Notes: generated from the sequence alone by a model not told the origin. A DNA stretch of 64,000 nucleotides from Paenibacillus pinihumi DSM 23905 = JCM 16419 (GCF_000422505.1 NZ_KE383866.1:416752-480751), one strand, 5' to 3'. Shown: positions 25,780-34,630, counted from the first letter of the stretch. A program made the numbers and translations.

Positions 25780-27577
25780 CTTCTTTTGCCTCCCCTGATG
25801 CTCCAACCGGCAATGATAATGCCACGATCGTTTGACTATAAGGCTTGCTTGAAATCGACCAATTAAATCCGTTGCCATAATAAAGCATAAATCGCTTTAA
25901 CACATTGGACAAGCCAATTCCCCTTTTCTCTGTTCCGACAACGTGCTCAATGTAACCAGCCTTGACCTGTTCAATTTGTTGATTTGTAAAGCCTTTTCCA
26001 TTATCGATGACTTCAATTAACATGGAATGCTTCGTCAAAACAACGCTTACAATAATATGAATTTGACCATTTCCACGTTCCAGGCCATGTATAATACTAT
26101 TTTCAACAAGCGGCTGCAAAGTCATTTTAGGGATGGAAATATATTTCGCCTCATTTGGATACTCCAAATCGAATTGAAGCTTGCTCTTATAGCGTCCCTG
26201 CTGGAGTACCATGTAATGCTGTAAATGTTCAATTTCTTCTTCCAGCGAAACATCCTCGTTCTCAATATCCATGGTGTAACGGAACAAAGCTGCAAATTCG
26301 GCAAGTCTGTCACTAACGTCACGGGCTTTGGATTTAATTGCTAACGTTCCAATGGATTGCAGCGTGTTATAGAAGAAATGGGGATTGATTTGAGCTTGCA
26401 GCATTTTCAAACGGGCTTGCGATAACTCAAGCTGGTGACGGTATTGCTTGTTCCATAGTTCATCCAGTTCACCGGCCATTTCATGCAATTTCATTTCCAG
26501 CAAATCCAGCTCATCCGGTGTTGTTTGTACCGGTTTTTGCTTCAAGTGAAAATTGCCCATTTGCAATTTCTTGATGTGTCCCAACATGATTTTAATTCTG
26601 CGCAGCATGTAATAAGAAATAAATGCCGCCAAGACAGAAACAAAAATAATTGAAATAGCTTGAATGAATACCGTTTTCCCTAGTGCAGAAGTACGTGCCT
26701 GATTAATTAGTGATTGGGGAATAAATTTGACCATTGTAACGATCAAGCCATTTTCATCTGTTTGATTAAAATAGACATAACTGCCTTTAGCCGTTTGCAG
26801 TTCCCCTTGATCTGCAGGTGATTGTGATGTATGCAGCCTTTGATTAAGTTCTGCCTTCCATGGTTCTCCGGTTTTTAAAGAGGGCTCAAATGTCAACTCC
26901 ATCTCATCTGCGGTTGTATAGAGTAAATCCAAATGATTTCCGATAAAAAGGTACACAGGCCCTTGCTCACTTGTCGCTAAGGAAGCAAGAATATTGCGGA
27001 TTTGTAACGGTTTAACATCAAAAGTCGTCAAACCGATTATTTCCCGGGTATAAACATCTATGAATGGCTTATTGATACGCAATCTTGGTTCTTTGTTATG
27101 ATGTGTAACTTGAAAGGTTTGTTCCAGTTCTGTGTGTCCATGCGACAACTCCTGATTTTTAAAATCAGGAATTTGAACAATAGAATTATAATGATTACGA
27201 ATATTAAACTGCTTGTTTGTTAGTGCGCTTTTGTAAGAAACCGCACCTATCTCACTATATTTCGCATAAATGTTCCCAAGTCTTTGCTCAATATAGATGC
27301 TTTCAGCAGGCGTTTGGGGATCTTTTTCTGACAATAACCGGACAAGAGCCGGATCCGAAAAGTAGGTCAGACCGAGCAGTGACAATTCATGCAGATAAGA
27401 CTGCAAGGATGACATCGTAATGGACATTGAATTTTGATTAAGCTCAACAAGCTGGCGTTTGATGGCGTTGCCCGTAATCTGATAAGACAAATAGTTAGAA
27501 ATAATGAACGGAACGCTTGTTGCTATGATTAAGCTGATAATAACTTTTGTTATAATACTCCCTTTGATAAGTCTCAT
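25757..27577 (-). CDS. YesM-type sensor histidine kinase
   Basis: About 606 residues. A first membrane helix (~8-28), a ~260-residue outside sensor domain, a second helix (FIQAISIIFVSVLAAFISYY), HAMP, then the His_kinase domain with LKMLQAQINPHFFYNTLQSI and an ATPase domain with VIDNGKGF and GIGLSNV. This architecture senses extracellular sugars or binding proteins. ATG at 27577 follows GTGGGGGA. It works with the overlapping YesN-like regulator. Confidence 0.88.
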   Translation of the reverse strand: MRLIKGSIITKVIISLIIATSVPFIISNYLSYQITGNAIKRQLVELNQNSMSITMSSLQSYLHELSLLGLTYFSDPALVRLLSEKDPQTPAESIYIEQRLGNIYAKYSEIGAVSYKSALTNKQFNIRNHYNSIVQIPDFKNQELSHGHTELEQTFQVTHHNKEPRLRINKPFIDVYTREIIGLTTFDVKPLQIRNILASLATSEQGPVYLFIGNHLDLLYTTADEMELTFEPSLKTGEPWKAELNQRLHTSQSPADQGELQTAKGSYVYFNQTDENGLIVTMVKFIPQSLINQARTSALGKTVFIQAISIIFVSVLAAFISYYMLRRIKIMLGHIKKLQMGNFHLKQKPVQTTPDELDLLEMKLHEMAGELDELWNKQYRHQLELSQARLKMLQAQINPHFFYNTLQSIGTLAIKSKARDVSDRLAEFAALFRYTMDIENEDVSLEEEIEHLQHYMVLQQGRYKSKLQFDLEYPNEAKYISIPKMTLQPLVENSIIHGLERGNGQIHIIVSVVLTKHSMLIEVIDNGKGFTNQQIEQVKAGYIEHVVGTEKRGIGLSNVLKRFMLYYGNGFNWSISSKPYSQTIVALSLPVGASGEAKEDEITNRG

Positions 27578-27981
27578 GTTGGCATCCCCCACTCATTTCC
27601 TTGTACATTGTAGCACAGGGATAGACGAAATAGTAAGTTGGTTATATGCAGCGGCGTCTCCTCGGACCGCTTTTGGACAAGAGTGCCTGTCCCGTCAGCT
27701 ATATAAATAATGGTATGAAAACACGATGTACGGGTAAGACGCTCTGTCTGGCCCAGAGCATGAATATCCAACAATGCGATACCAGTGGTAAAGAAGTGAT
27801 GACTGAATAAGCTTCATATTTGCAGCATGCGCTCCCCTATTTAAATGAGAATAATTATCAATTAAAGAGTCTGTTAGTTCCCTTGGAATATCGAAAACAA
27901 TTTGAATGGGTAAAGTGTTCATCCAATGGCCAGTTTTCAGATATTTGACTCTCATACAGACATGAGATATATTTATGTTAT
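27578..27981. other. Non-coding stretch, upstream of the kinase gene
   Basis: AT-rich sequence with several short frames on both strands, none with a ribosome site or recognisable product. It presumably holds the kinase promoter. Confidence 0.3.
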
Positions 27982-28008
27982 AACTTATTAAATTAATTAA
28001 AATAACTA
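27982..28008 (+). promoter_or_regulatory. Degenerate copy of the ROK operator
   Basis: AACTTATTAAATT-A-ATTAAAATAACTA matches the perfect palindrome at 33076-33102 at 21 of 26 arm positions and sits at the same distance (~22 bases) before a related start codon. Confidence 0.55.
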
Positions 28009-28030
28009 ATAAAAAATATGATAGATAATT

Positions 28031-28215
28031 ATGACGACATCACTTGGCTTTCATGCTTCCAGCCTTAGACCTTTTCTAATCACTTCAGCTGATGGACGGA
28101 ATACCTTTTCGAACTTCGTAAATCACTTCACAGTGGTACACTCCACCGTGAGTTGAAGTTGACGGAAGGGATAAAAACGTATCTTGTGAATTCGGGTATC
28201 ACTACTAAAGAGTAG
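28031..28215 (+). pseudogene. Internally deleted isomerase gene (copy A)
   Basis: The first 29 codons (MTTSLGFHASSLRPFLITSA then DGRNTF) match the start of the intact isomerase at 32281-33051 (MTILGFQASSLRPYLTTADE). After a stop at 28154-28156, the last codons in another frame (KTYLVNSGITTKE, stop 28213-28215) match its end (LDYLTKSGIISANV). About 200 codons in between are gone. It marks a decayed copy of the same operon. Confidence 0.7.
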
Positions 28216-28235
28216 AATACAAGGGGAGTAGAACG

Positions 28236-28889
28236 ATGAGCGAAGAAAAGCGTATTTTAAAAGGTATTTTATTTAACCCGGCCAATCCAGAACTTCGGGC
28301 CATTAAATTGCAAGCCCATAATTTGAGTAGTTTGTATAGTCGTACCCTCGAAAATGAAACCGAAACAAGAGAAAAGATTCTAAACCAGCTTCTTGGCAGT
28401 AAAGGTGAAAATTGTTTTATTCAAGGACCTGTTTTTTTTCATTATGGTACCCACACCGAAATAGGCGATCACTTTTTTGCAAACTATAATTTTACGGTTC
28501 AAGACGATGCAAAAGTAATAATCGGCAATCATGTCAGCTTCGGGCCTAACGTCACAATAGTTACACCCGTCCATCCACTCGTTGCATCCGAACGCAGACA
28601 GATGCTGGATCAACATGGAAATGCGCAATTGCTTTGTTATGCCAAGCCGGTCACGATTGGTAATGATGTATGGCTTTCAACCAATGTGACCGTTTGTGGC
28701 GGTGTAACCATTGGCGATCGTAGCGTCATCGGAGCAGGCAGCGTTGTTCTGCACGATATCCCGCCCGATTCGTTCGCCGCAGGTGTACCCTGTAAAGTCA
28801 TCCGTAAAATTGCCGAAGCAGACAGCATGATCTACAAACCGGATATTTTAGCGGACTGCCAAGTCATGAAAGACGGGCACTTTGAATAA
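28236..28889 (+). CDS. Maa/LacA-type sugar O-acetyltransferase
   Basis: A 217-residue left-handed beta-helix acetyltransferase. It shows ILFNPANPELRAIKLQAHNL, GTHTEIGDHFFANYNFTVQD, the catalytic His region TIVTPVHPL and hexapeptide repeats (VTIGNDVWLSTNVTVCGGVT, IGDRSVIGAGSVV), ending PDSFAAGVPCKVIRKI. It transfers acetyl from acetyl-CoA to sugars such as maltose or galactosides, probably for detoxification. AAGGGGAG lies 7 bases before ATG. A relic of a paralogue survives at 32149-32268. It lies between isomerase and ROK relics. Confidence 0.88.
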   Translation: MSEEKRILKGILFNPANPELRAIKLQAHNLSSLYSRTLENETETREKILNQLLGSKGENCFIQGPVFFHYGTHTEIGDHFFANYNFTVQDDAKVIIGNHVSFGPNVTIVTPVHPLVASERRQMLDQHGNAQLLCYAKPVTIGNDVWLSTNVTVCGGVTIGDRSVIGAGSVVLHDIPPDSFAAGVPCKVIRKIAEADSMIYKPDILADCQVMKDGHFE

Positions 28890-28919
28890 AAAACAGTTGG
28901 CTCACACGACAGGCCTTAG

Positions 28920-29020
28920 ATTGATGGCTTTGAACATTTGAAGGGAACTGTATTAATAAGTCATTTTCAAAAGAAGTATCGATTGCCGTTCATTGTAGAG
29001 AATCGATTGAACAGGCCATT
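28920..29020 (+). pseudogene. ROK repressor gene relic (copy A)
   Basis: The frame reads DGFEHLKGTVLISHFQKKYR then LPFIVENRLN, matching DFTTLKGTAFTEYFQKKYEL then PVIVENDVN of the intact ROK protein at 31.1-32.1 kb. Both ends of the gene are missing. It follows the acetyltransferase by 30 bases, the same gene order as copy B. Confidence 0.7.
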
Positions 29021-29054
29021 GCGTCATAATAATATAATACAACGGAGAATGGAC

Positions 29055-30257
29055 ATGATTTTTCTTATCTTAATTTATCTGGCGTTTATCAGCCTTGGAT
29101 TGCCCGACTCCCTGCTTGGTTCCTCCTGGCCCATCATGAATACTGATTTGGGTGTCCCCATCGGAAACGCGGGAATTGCATCCATTATTATTTCCATAGG
29201 CACCATCATTTCCAGCTTGCTCTCATACAAGTTGATTCGAATCATTGGCACTGGCAAGGTAACGATTATCAGTGTCGCCATGACTGCCGCTGCCCTGCTT
29301 GGTTTTTCGTTTTCGCCTTCCTTCATTTGGTTATTGGCTTGCGCGATTCCGCTTGGTCTTGGGGCCGGAGCAGTTGATGCCGGACTGAACAGGTTTGTGG
29401 CCGAGCATTATGAAGCCAAGCATATGAACTGGCTACACGGTTTTTGGGGTGTTGGAGCCATGTTGGGTCCCATTTTGATGTCTACGCTCGTATTGTGGGG
29501 AAACACATGGAGAAGCGGTTATTTTACCATATCGATGGTACAGTTTTCATTGGTTATCTTGCTGCTGTTTTCACTTCCTATGTGGAGGAAATTTGAAAGC
29601 CCGTCAACGAAGCAGACTGAAGAAGATCTGCAAACCAAAGATAAGCCAGGACTGCTCGCTTCGCTGAAAACAAGAGGTGCTGTCTTTGGGATGTTTTCGT
29701 TCTTTCTGGTTTCTTCAACGGAAGCTTCCATGATGCTATGGGGGTCAAGTTATTTGGTGAAAAACGAAAGCATTTCGCCAGAAAGTGCTGCCGGGTGGGT
29801 ATCCTTATTTTTCTTGGGAATCACAGCCGGACGGATGTTAAGCGGCTTTATCTCCATTAAGTTGAGCAATGAGGCGCTGATTCGTCTTGGAGCCATTCTT
29901 ATGATTTTTGGATTTTTTATCATGCTGTTGCCGCTTCCGACGATTTTCACAATAATTTCATTCATTATTGTTGGGACAGGGCTTGCGCCGATCTATCCAT
30001 CCATGCTACATCAAACTCCCATTTATTTTGGGCAGCATAACGCACAGGCGGCTATGGGTATGCAAATGGCATTTGCCTATACCGGTACTACGCTGGTTGC
30101 GCCATTGTTTGGACAACTCTTTGCGCACGTCTCCTTCTCCTTAATGCCATATGTGCTTCTCACTTGCGGCGTCGGATTGCTGGCTTGTAGGGAAATGCTA
30201 ATACGGGCGTATAAAAAGAAAGCTGGCGTTCATAAAAGTGCTTCTCTGGAGAGCTAA
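29055..30257 (+). CDS. MFS sugar transporter-like protein
   Basis: About 400 residues with 12 membrane helices. It begins MDMIFLILIYLAFISLGLPD SLLGSSWP, a pattern of the FucP/YfkF-like sugar MFS group. Further marks are PLGLGAGAVDAGLNRFVAEH, NWLHGFWGVGAMLGPI, and LGITAGRMLSGF. ATG at 29055 is chosen for GGAG 7 bases upstream; an earlier longer frame runs into the ROK relic. It probably moves the sugar handled by the adjacent isomerase and acetyltransferase; direction and substrate are inferred. Confidence 0.8.
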   Translation: MIFLILIYLAFISLGLPDSLLGSSWPIMNTDLGVPIGNAGIASIIISIGTIISSLLSYKLIRIIGTGKVTIISVAMTAAALLGFSFSPSFIWLLACAIPLGLGAGAVDAGLNRFVAEHYEAKHMNWLHGFWGVGAMLGPILMSTLVLWGNTWRSGYFTISMVQFSLVILLLFSLPMWRKFESPSTKQTEEDLQTKDKPGLLASLKTRGAVFGMFSFFLVSSTEASMMLWGSSYLVKNESISPESAAGWVSLFFLGITAGRMLSGFISIKLSNEALIRLGAILMIFGFFIMLLPLPTIFTIISFIIVGTGLAPIYPSMLHQTPIYFGQHNAQAAMGMQMAFAYTGTTLVAPLFGQLFAHVSFSLMPYVLLTCGVGLLACREMLIRAYKKKAGVHKSASLES

Positions 30258-30361
30258 GTGTTTGAAGTAACAGGGGCCGGCAAATGTATATTGAAAAAGT
30301 GGATTAGCGAGGTAGCTAAAGAAGAAACAGAAGAACACATTTAATGTAGAAAGGCGGATGG

Positions 30362-30745
30362 ATGATGCGGATTGAACATGTCGCAATCTGGACCAAGGAC
30401 CTTGAAAAGATGAAATCGTTCTATGAAAAATTTTTCAACGGCATCGCAAATAAAAAATATGTGAATGAAAAGAAACATTTCCACTCCTATTTTTTGACCT
30501 TTAAAACAGGTGCGCGTTTGGAATTGATGCAAAAACCCGAGCTTACGGAGTTAGAACCTGCTGAATATTACGGCATTACCCATTTTGCTTTTTCCGTCGG
30601 TTCTGAAGAAAAGGTGAATGATTTGACGGATCGCTTAAAGAAGGAGGGCTTTCAGGTTTTGGATGGGCCGCGAACAACCGGTGACGGCTACTACGAAAGT
30701 TTAGTGCTTGATCCAGAAATGAATCGGTTAGAAATCACGATTTAA
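30362..30745 (+). CDS. VOC-family (glyoxalase-like) protein
   Basis: About 127 residues with the two beta-alpha-beta-beta-beta units of the vicinal oxygen chelate fold: [51 protein letters not shown], and [11 protein letters not shown]. The candidate metal ligands His (EHVAIW), Glu (LELM), His (THFAF) and Glu (LEI) are all present. It may be a lyase or isomerase of a small metabolite. Two ATGs lie side by side at 30362 and 30365. Confidence 0.8.
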   Translation: MMRIEHVAIWTKDLEKMKSFYEKFFNGIANKKYVNEKKHFHSYFLTFKTGARLELMQKPELTELEPAEYYGITHFAFSVGSEEKVNDLTDRLKKEGFQVLDGPRTTGDGYYESLVLDPEMNRLEITI

Positions 30746-30759
30746 ACGTGTCCTTCTTG

Positions 30760-30911
30760 CTCCGCCCCCCCATTCGGAGACCATAGGCCAGACCGGGCTC
30801 AATGGCGTACCTTATATGTGGAGCTTGAACAACTTCTTGGAACAAGCGTTGATGGTCGCGGCCGTTCAGAACATAAAGAAGATCGCCCTCCACCTCGATA
30901 GGAGGACATAA
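30760..30911 (+). mobile_element. C-terminal fragment of an IS1182-type transposase
   Basis: The frame ends MWSLNNFLEQALMVAAVQNI then KKIALHLDRRT before TAA at 30909-30911. The 'QALMVAAVQNIKKIAL' ending is typical of IS1182-family DDE transposases. Only ~50 codons remain. An N-terminal scrap of the same family lies at 33340. Confidence 0.65.
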
Positions 30912-30943
30912 GGGGGGCCTGCTCCCTCTCATTCGCCTAAAAA

Positions 30944-30984
30944 AGAGAAAACCCACGTTTTGATTAAAAAACGCGGGTTTCTCT
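30944..30984 (+). terminator. Terminator-like hairpin
   Basis: AGAGAAAACCCACGTTTT pairs with AAAACGCGGGTTTCTCT with few mismatches. Confidence 0.65.
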
Positions 30985-30991
30985 ATAATCT

Positions 30992-31018
30992 GACAACGAC
31001 TCTTGTCGTTGTCTTTTT
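30992..31018 (+). terminator. Rho-independent terminator
   Basis: GACAACGAC TCTT GTCGTTGTC followed by TTTTT, a perfect stem and U-tract reading on the plus strand. Confidence 0.75.
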
Positions 31019-31077
31019 AGATTAGATGGAAAAACACTACACAAGGTATGATAAAATCATGACCATTCTCCGATGTT

Positions 31078-32100
31078 TTAGATATTTTCGTTGTCCTGTC
31101 GAGAATTTCCGCGCAGACCAGACTGATATGCCGCAATCGCCTGTGCGATCAAACCATGAAGGATGTCGGCATCTAAATCACTTTCATAATTAACAACAGG
31201 GAATATTTCCCTCAATTCCTCTGAAGGTATTGATTGCTCAATCGCTTCTTTTAAAGCTTCGGATAAAAAATCACCGTAAAGAACAACATATTCGGGATTG
31301 ATTGTCCCACAAAAAATACTGATTAATTTAGAAATGGCAGCTCCTAGCTCTTTGGAATCATCATAATTAATCGTTATCCAGTCAACACCGATAGGCAGCA
31401 GATTGATTTCACCAGCATAACCAGCGACCCCTTTATGAATGTTGCCATCAATCACAACGCCTGCACCTGGACCAAAAGTACGAGGGAAATAAATGCCGAC
31501 AATAGAGGATACTTTTTCTGTGTGTTGGCTAAAACCAAAAGCTGCTGCATTGACATCATTCTCAACAATAACCGGCAACTCATACTTTTTCTGAAAATAT
31601 TCTGTAAAGGCAGTCCCCTTTAATGTAGTAAAGTCATTTACCAAAATAACACCATTATGCTCCACACCCGGCAGAGAAAAAGCAATAAGACTTATAGTCG
31701 AATAGTTTCGCAGGGCCTCATTGATCATCTGATCAAAACTAGAAAGTTGAATGATATCAAACGGCTCCTCTACGTCCCATACGTGTTCCCCGTAAAGATT
31801 CCCGACACAAGCACTGATAATATTCTTCCCCTTGCGTACCCGCGCCGATAACCCAAGCACATGTGCAAATTCTGCATTAAAGCTATACGCTTGAGACGGC
31901 CTTCCTCCCGTTGCAGAATACATTTTACCGAGTGTGACTTCTCCGCTTTCTACAAATCCATTTAGTATGTTTCCAACGGTAACAAGGCTTAATCCTGTCG
32001 TTCGAGCCAATTGTTTAATGGTGGAGGTTTTGTATGAACAAAGGCTCCAAAGAACTGTTTGTGAATTGCTCTCTTTCATATCCAGCATATTTATTCCCAT
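31078..32100 (-). CDS. ROK-family transcriptional repressor (XylR-like)
   Basis: About 340 residues. An N-terminal winged helix (SQTVLWSLCSYKTSTIKQLA then RTTGLSLVTVGNILNGFVES) precedes a sugar-kinase-like ROK domain (LIAFSLPGVEHNGVILVNDF, VIVENDVNAAAFGFSQHTEK, GPGAGVVIDGNIHKGVAGYA GEI). The zinc-binding Cys cluster of ROK kinases is absent, consistent with a regulator. ATG at 32100 is preferred, with GGGGG upstream. It probably binds the perfect palindrome ahead of the isomerase gene and is released by the sugar. Confidence 0.82.
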   Translation of the reverse strand: MGINMLDMKESNSQTVLWSLCSYKTSTIKQLARTTGLSLVTVGNILNGFVESGEVTLGKMYSATGGRPSQAYSFNAEFAHVLGLSARVRKGKNIISACVGNLYGEHVWDVEEPFDIIQLSSFDQMINEALRNYSTISLIAFSLPGVEHNGVILVNDFTTLKGTAFTEYFQKKYELPVIVENDVNAAAFGFSQHTEKVSSIVGIYFPRTFGPGAGVVIDGNIHKGVAGYAGEINLLPIGVDWITINYDDSKELGAAISKLISIFCGTINPEYVVLYGDFLSEALKEAIEQSIPSEELREIFPVVNYESDLDADILHGLIAQAIAAYQSGLRGNSRQDNENI

Positions 32101-32148
32101 AAAAACCCCCGGCCTATTAACTCCGATTTTCATTTCATAATGTTGCAA

Positions 32149-32268
32149 GCCTGCAGCAAGCGAGTCAGGCGGAATATCTTTTAGTATAACACTTCCTTCA
32201 CCAACAGTGACGCTGCGATCTCCAATGGTTACGCCACAGCAAACGGTAAGATTGGTTGAAAACCATAC
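32149..32268 (-). pseudogene. Sugar acetyltransferase relic (copy B)
   Basis: Forty codons reading VWFSTNLTVCCGVTIGDRSV then TVGEGSVILKDIPPDSLAAG, matching VWLSTNVTVCGGVTIGDRSV of the intact acetyltransferase at 28236-28889. The rest is deleted, starting right after the isomerase stop. It runs into the ROK gene leader. Confidence 0.75.
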
Positions 32269-32280
32269 GCTGTTGTTTTG

Positions 32281-33051
32281 CTAAACATTAGCTGATATGA
32301 TACCCGATTTCGTTAGATAATCCAAGCTCTCCTTTGCACAATCGAAGGCGTCTTTCTGCCAGTTTTCTTGCTCGGCCAGTCCCCATTTCACACCGGTTCG
32401 ATGACAAGCCTCAAATATGGGCAACCAATCAATCCGACCTTGACCAAGTGGAACCAAGTATTCTTTCCCCTCGGTTGAGAGTGCGGAATCTTTAAAATGA
32501 CATATATTTACGCGCCCTTGATACCGTTCCAATAAAGCCACAGGGTCCTCACCTGCCCGAACAGTGTGATATACACATAAAGTTAAGCCCACTTTAGGCA
32601 ACTGTTCCATTACGATGTCTATGGCACGAATGCCATTAATGTACTCATAGTTGAACCAGAGCGGGTGGAAGGTAAGTGTGATACCATGTTCACCCAGCGT
32701 CCTAGCCATTTGGTCCATCTCATCACAAAATTCCACGATTCCTTCCGGTGTCATTAGCTCACGCGGGATGGTACTGACACATAAAGAATCACTTTCCCAC
32801 AGCCTATTCATCGTGACATAGTAATCCAAATTATTTCGCACTACCATAAAATCTTCTTGAGTTGCGATACATTTCATCCCTGTTTCTCGCAAAGCTTCTG
32901 CCGTGAATGCCAAAGGGACGGCAGGATCGATCCATTGCAGCTGTACATCGCGATACCCCATATTATGCAGTTTACGGAATGTATGTTGTACTTCATCTGC
33001 TGTCGTAAGATAGGGTCTAAGACTGGAAGCTTGAAAGCCAAGTATTGTCAT
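32281..33051 (-). CDS. Sugar phosphate isomerase/epimerase (copy B, intact)
   Basis: A 256-residue TIM barrel of the xylose isomerase-like superfamily. It starts MTILGFQASSLRPYLTTADE and has ITLTFHPLWFNYEY, LTLCVYHTVRAGEDPVALLE, VNICHFKDSALS and KWGLAEQENWQKDAFD, carrying the expected metal ligands; the usual Asp of the 'DxxH' site is replaced by Tyr-His (VYHTV). GGAGGG lies upstream. It is the first gene of the copy B operon and lies 24 bases after a perfect palindromic operator. Confidence 0.8.
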   Translation of the reverse strand: MTILGFQASSLRPYLTTADEVQHTFRKLHNMGYRDVQLQWIDPAVPLAFTAEALRETGMKCIATQEDFMVVRNNLDYYVTMNRLWESDSLCVSTIPRELMTPEGIVEFCDEMDQMARTLGEHGITLTFHPLWFNYEYINGIRAIDIVMEQLPKVGLTLCVYHTVRAGEDPVALLERYQGRVNICHFKDSALSTEGKEYLVPLGQGRIDWLPIFEACHRTGVKWGLAEQENWQKDAFDCAKESLDYLTKSGIISANV

Positions 33052-33075
33052 AATTTACCCTCCACGTTTATTAAT

Positions 33076-33102
33076 TAGTTATTAAATTGAATTTAATAAC
33101 TA
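33076..33102 (-). promoter_or_regulatory. Perfect 13-1-13 palindromic operator
   Basis: TAGTTATTAAATT G AATTTAATAACTA. Position directly upstream of the isomerase-ROK pair makes it the likely binding site of the ROK repressor. Confidence 0.65.
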
Positions 33103-33255
33103 TGGGTTAACTATACCCCTGTCTTCAGAAGGAGTCAATGTCTAATATATTAACTCCCTTAGTAATAAGGAGAAAAAGGATCGAGCAGATTCTTCCGCTC
33201 ATCCAAATCCCGATAAAAATGGCTGAGGGACACTTCTTTTCAATTTTTTCATAAC

Positions 33256-33323
33256 AAAAAGAAACCTTTCCTTAGTAAAATGGGGGTACCACCCAACCAC
33301 ATACCAAAGGAGAGGTTTCTTTT
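33256..33323. terminator. Long hairpin between isomerase promoter and reductase
   Basis: AAAAAGAAACCTTTCCTT pairs with AAAGGAGAGGTTTCTTTT, with a GGGGGTACCACCC element in the loop. On the minus strand a TTTTTGTT tract follows, fitting a terminator for the reductase gene; it may equally be an IS end. Confidence 0.55.
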
Positions 33324-33339
33324 ATACATTTAATATACT

Positions 33340-33411
33340 ATGGACCAACTATGCCTGCCAATGGATATGGAAGAGGACCTTCCTCAAAATCATCTCGTTC
33401 AGGTTGTCAAT
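33340..33411 (+). mobile_element. N-terminal fragment of an IS1182-type transposase
   Basis: The first 24 codons, MDQLCLPMDMEEDLPQNHLV then QVVN, are the standard opening of IS1182-type transposases. The frame then runs into the 3' end of the reductase gene. No other part remains here. Confidence 0.6.
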
Positions 33412-34434
33412 TTAGAAACCTGTCGTATACTGTCTTGGAATTTGCGTTTCTTTTTTCAATTTCGAAGCCGTTTCCAGTGCCCAGTAAGGGTTTCTCAGCA
33501 TTCCTCTGCCGACAGCAACCAGATCCGCCTCTTCATTCCCGATCACTGCGTTCGCCAAAATTGGATCATCCAGTCTGCCAACGGCAATTACAGGAATATC
33601 GAGGGATTCCTTGATCTGTTTAGCGAGCGGCACCTGGTATGCCGCATGAGTTCCCGGTCTGCCCCACGCTGCGATAGGTCCTTCTCCACCGGCTGAAATA
33701 TGAAATACGTCTACTCCCGCGTCTTGATATTCCTTGGCAAAAGCAATGCTTTCCTGAATACCATAACCGCCTTCAACGTACTCTATAGCAGAAATACGCA
33801 TCAAGAGTGGCATGTCTTCCGGCATTTCAGCTTTTGCTGCCTGAATTACCTGGCGTCCAAAAAGAGTTAAGTCTTTTCCATATTCATCATCACGTTTATT
33901 CGTAAGTGGAGAGTGGAATTGATGAATTAAATAGCCATGTGCCCCATGAAGCTCAATCGTATCAAAGCCGGCCTGAACAGCACGGGCTACAGCAGCGCGG
34001 AATTTCTCCACCTGACCTTTAACCTCTTCAGTCGTCAGCGCACGGGGCTGTTTTGATTTTTCATCAAAAGCAATGGCCGATGGTGCAACCGGTACTTCAG
34101 CGTCCTCCGCTTTGCGTCCTGCATGTGCAATCTGAATTCCCACTTTGGCGCCGTAACTGTGGCAAGCATCCACAATCCGTTTGAGAGCCGGAATCTGATC
34201 ATCTGACCATAGGCCCAGATCGAAGTCGGAAATCCGGCCATCTGGCTCTACATCTGTCATTTCGACGATGACCAAGCCTGTGCCGCCGATGGCACGGCTA
34301 ACATAGTGCATGTAATGCCATTCAGTGGCGACACCATCTTTTTTATCAACGGAATACTGGCACATTGGCGGCATAACAATGCGGTTCTTTAAATCCAGAC
34401 CTTTTATTGTAAAGGGACTAAATAGATCATTCAT
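33412..34434 (-). CDS. namA: NADPH dehydrogenase of the old yellow enzyme family (NamA/YqjM-like)
   Basis: About 340 residues, the usual YqjM length. FMN-barrel marks: LFSPFTIKGLDLKNRIVMPP MCQYS (with the Cys that modulates flavin in YqjM), GIQIAHAGRKAED (His-pair active site), GFDTIELHGAHGYLIHQFHS PLTNKR, and ADLVAVGRGMLRNPYWALE. It reduces the C=C bond of enones, quinones and nitro compounds. ATG at 34434 has AGGAG 8 bases upstream. A MarR regulator lies upstream in tandem, with repeated palindromes between. Confidence 0.9.
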   Translation of the reverse strand: MNDLFSPFTIKGLDLKNRIVMPPMCQYSVDKKDGVATEWHYMHYVSRAIGGTGLVIVEMTDVEPDGRISDFDLGLWSDDQIPALKRIVDACHSYGAKVGIQIAHAGRKAEDAEVPVAPSAIAFDEKSKQPRALTTEEVKGQVEKFRAAVARAVQAGFDTIELHGAHGYLIHQFHSPLTNKRDDEYGKDLTLFGRQVIQAAKAEMPEDMPLLMRISAIEYVEGGYGIQESIAFAKEYQDAGVDVFHISAGGEGPIAAWGRPGTHAAYQVPLAKQIKESLDIPVIAVGRLDDPILANAVIGNEEADLVAVGRGMLRNPYWALETASKLKKETQIPRQYTTGF

Positions 34435-34473
34435 AAAAAAAACTCCTCTCAATTGTTGAATTCGAAAATTAAA

Positions 34474-34491
34474 ATGCATGCGCAAGCATAT
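34474..34491 (-). promoter_or_regulatory. Operator candidate of namA (site 1)
   Basis: ATGCATGCGCAAGCATAT, an imperfect palindrome ~40 bases before the namA start. An 11-base identical core recurs inverted at 34631-34644. Confidence 0.45.
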
Positions 34492-34630
34492 ATAATATCG
34501 TGCTTATTTTTCCTACACGTTTGTGCCCGACAACCAAAACTTTCATCATGACCACACTATGATTGGTCCGGTAATTCTCCCCCATAAGTTAAACGTAATT
34601 GTATCTCATGTTAACATTCAAAATAAGAAA

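Noticed and set aside
27695..27955. 86-codon minus-strand frame upstream of the acetyltransferase
   Set aside because: No ribosome site, no recognisable motif, and it lies in the AT-rich promoter region of the kinase gene.
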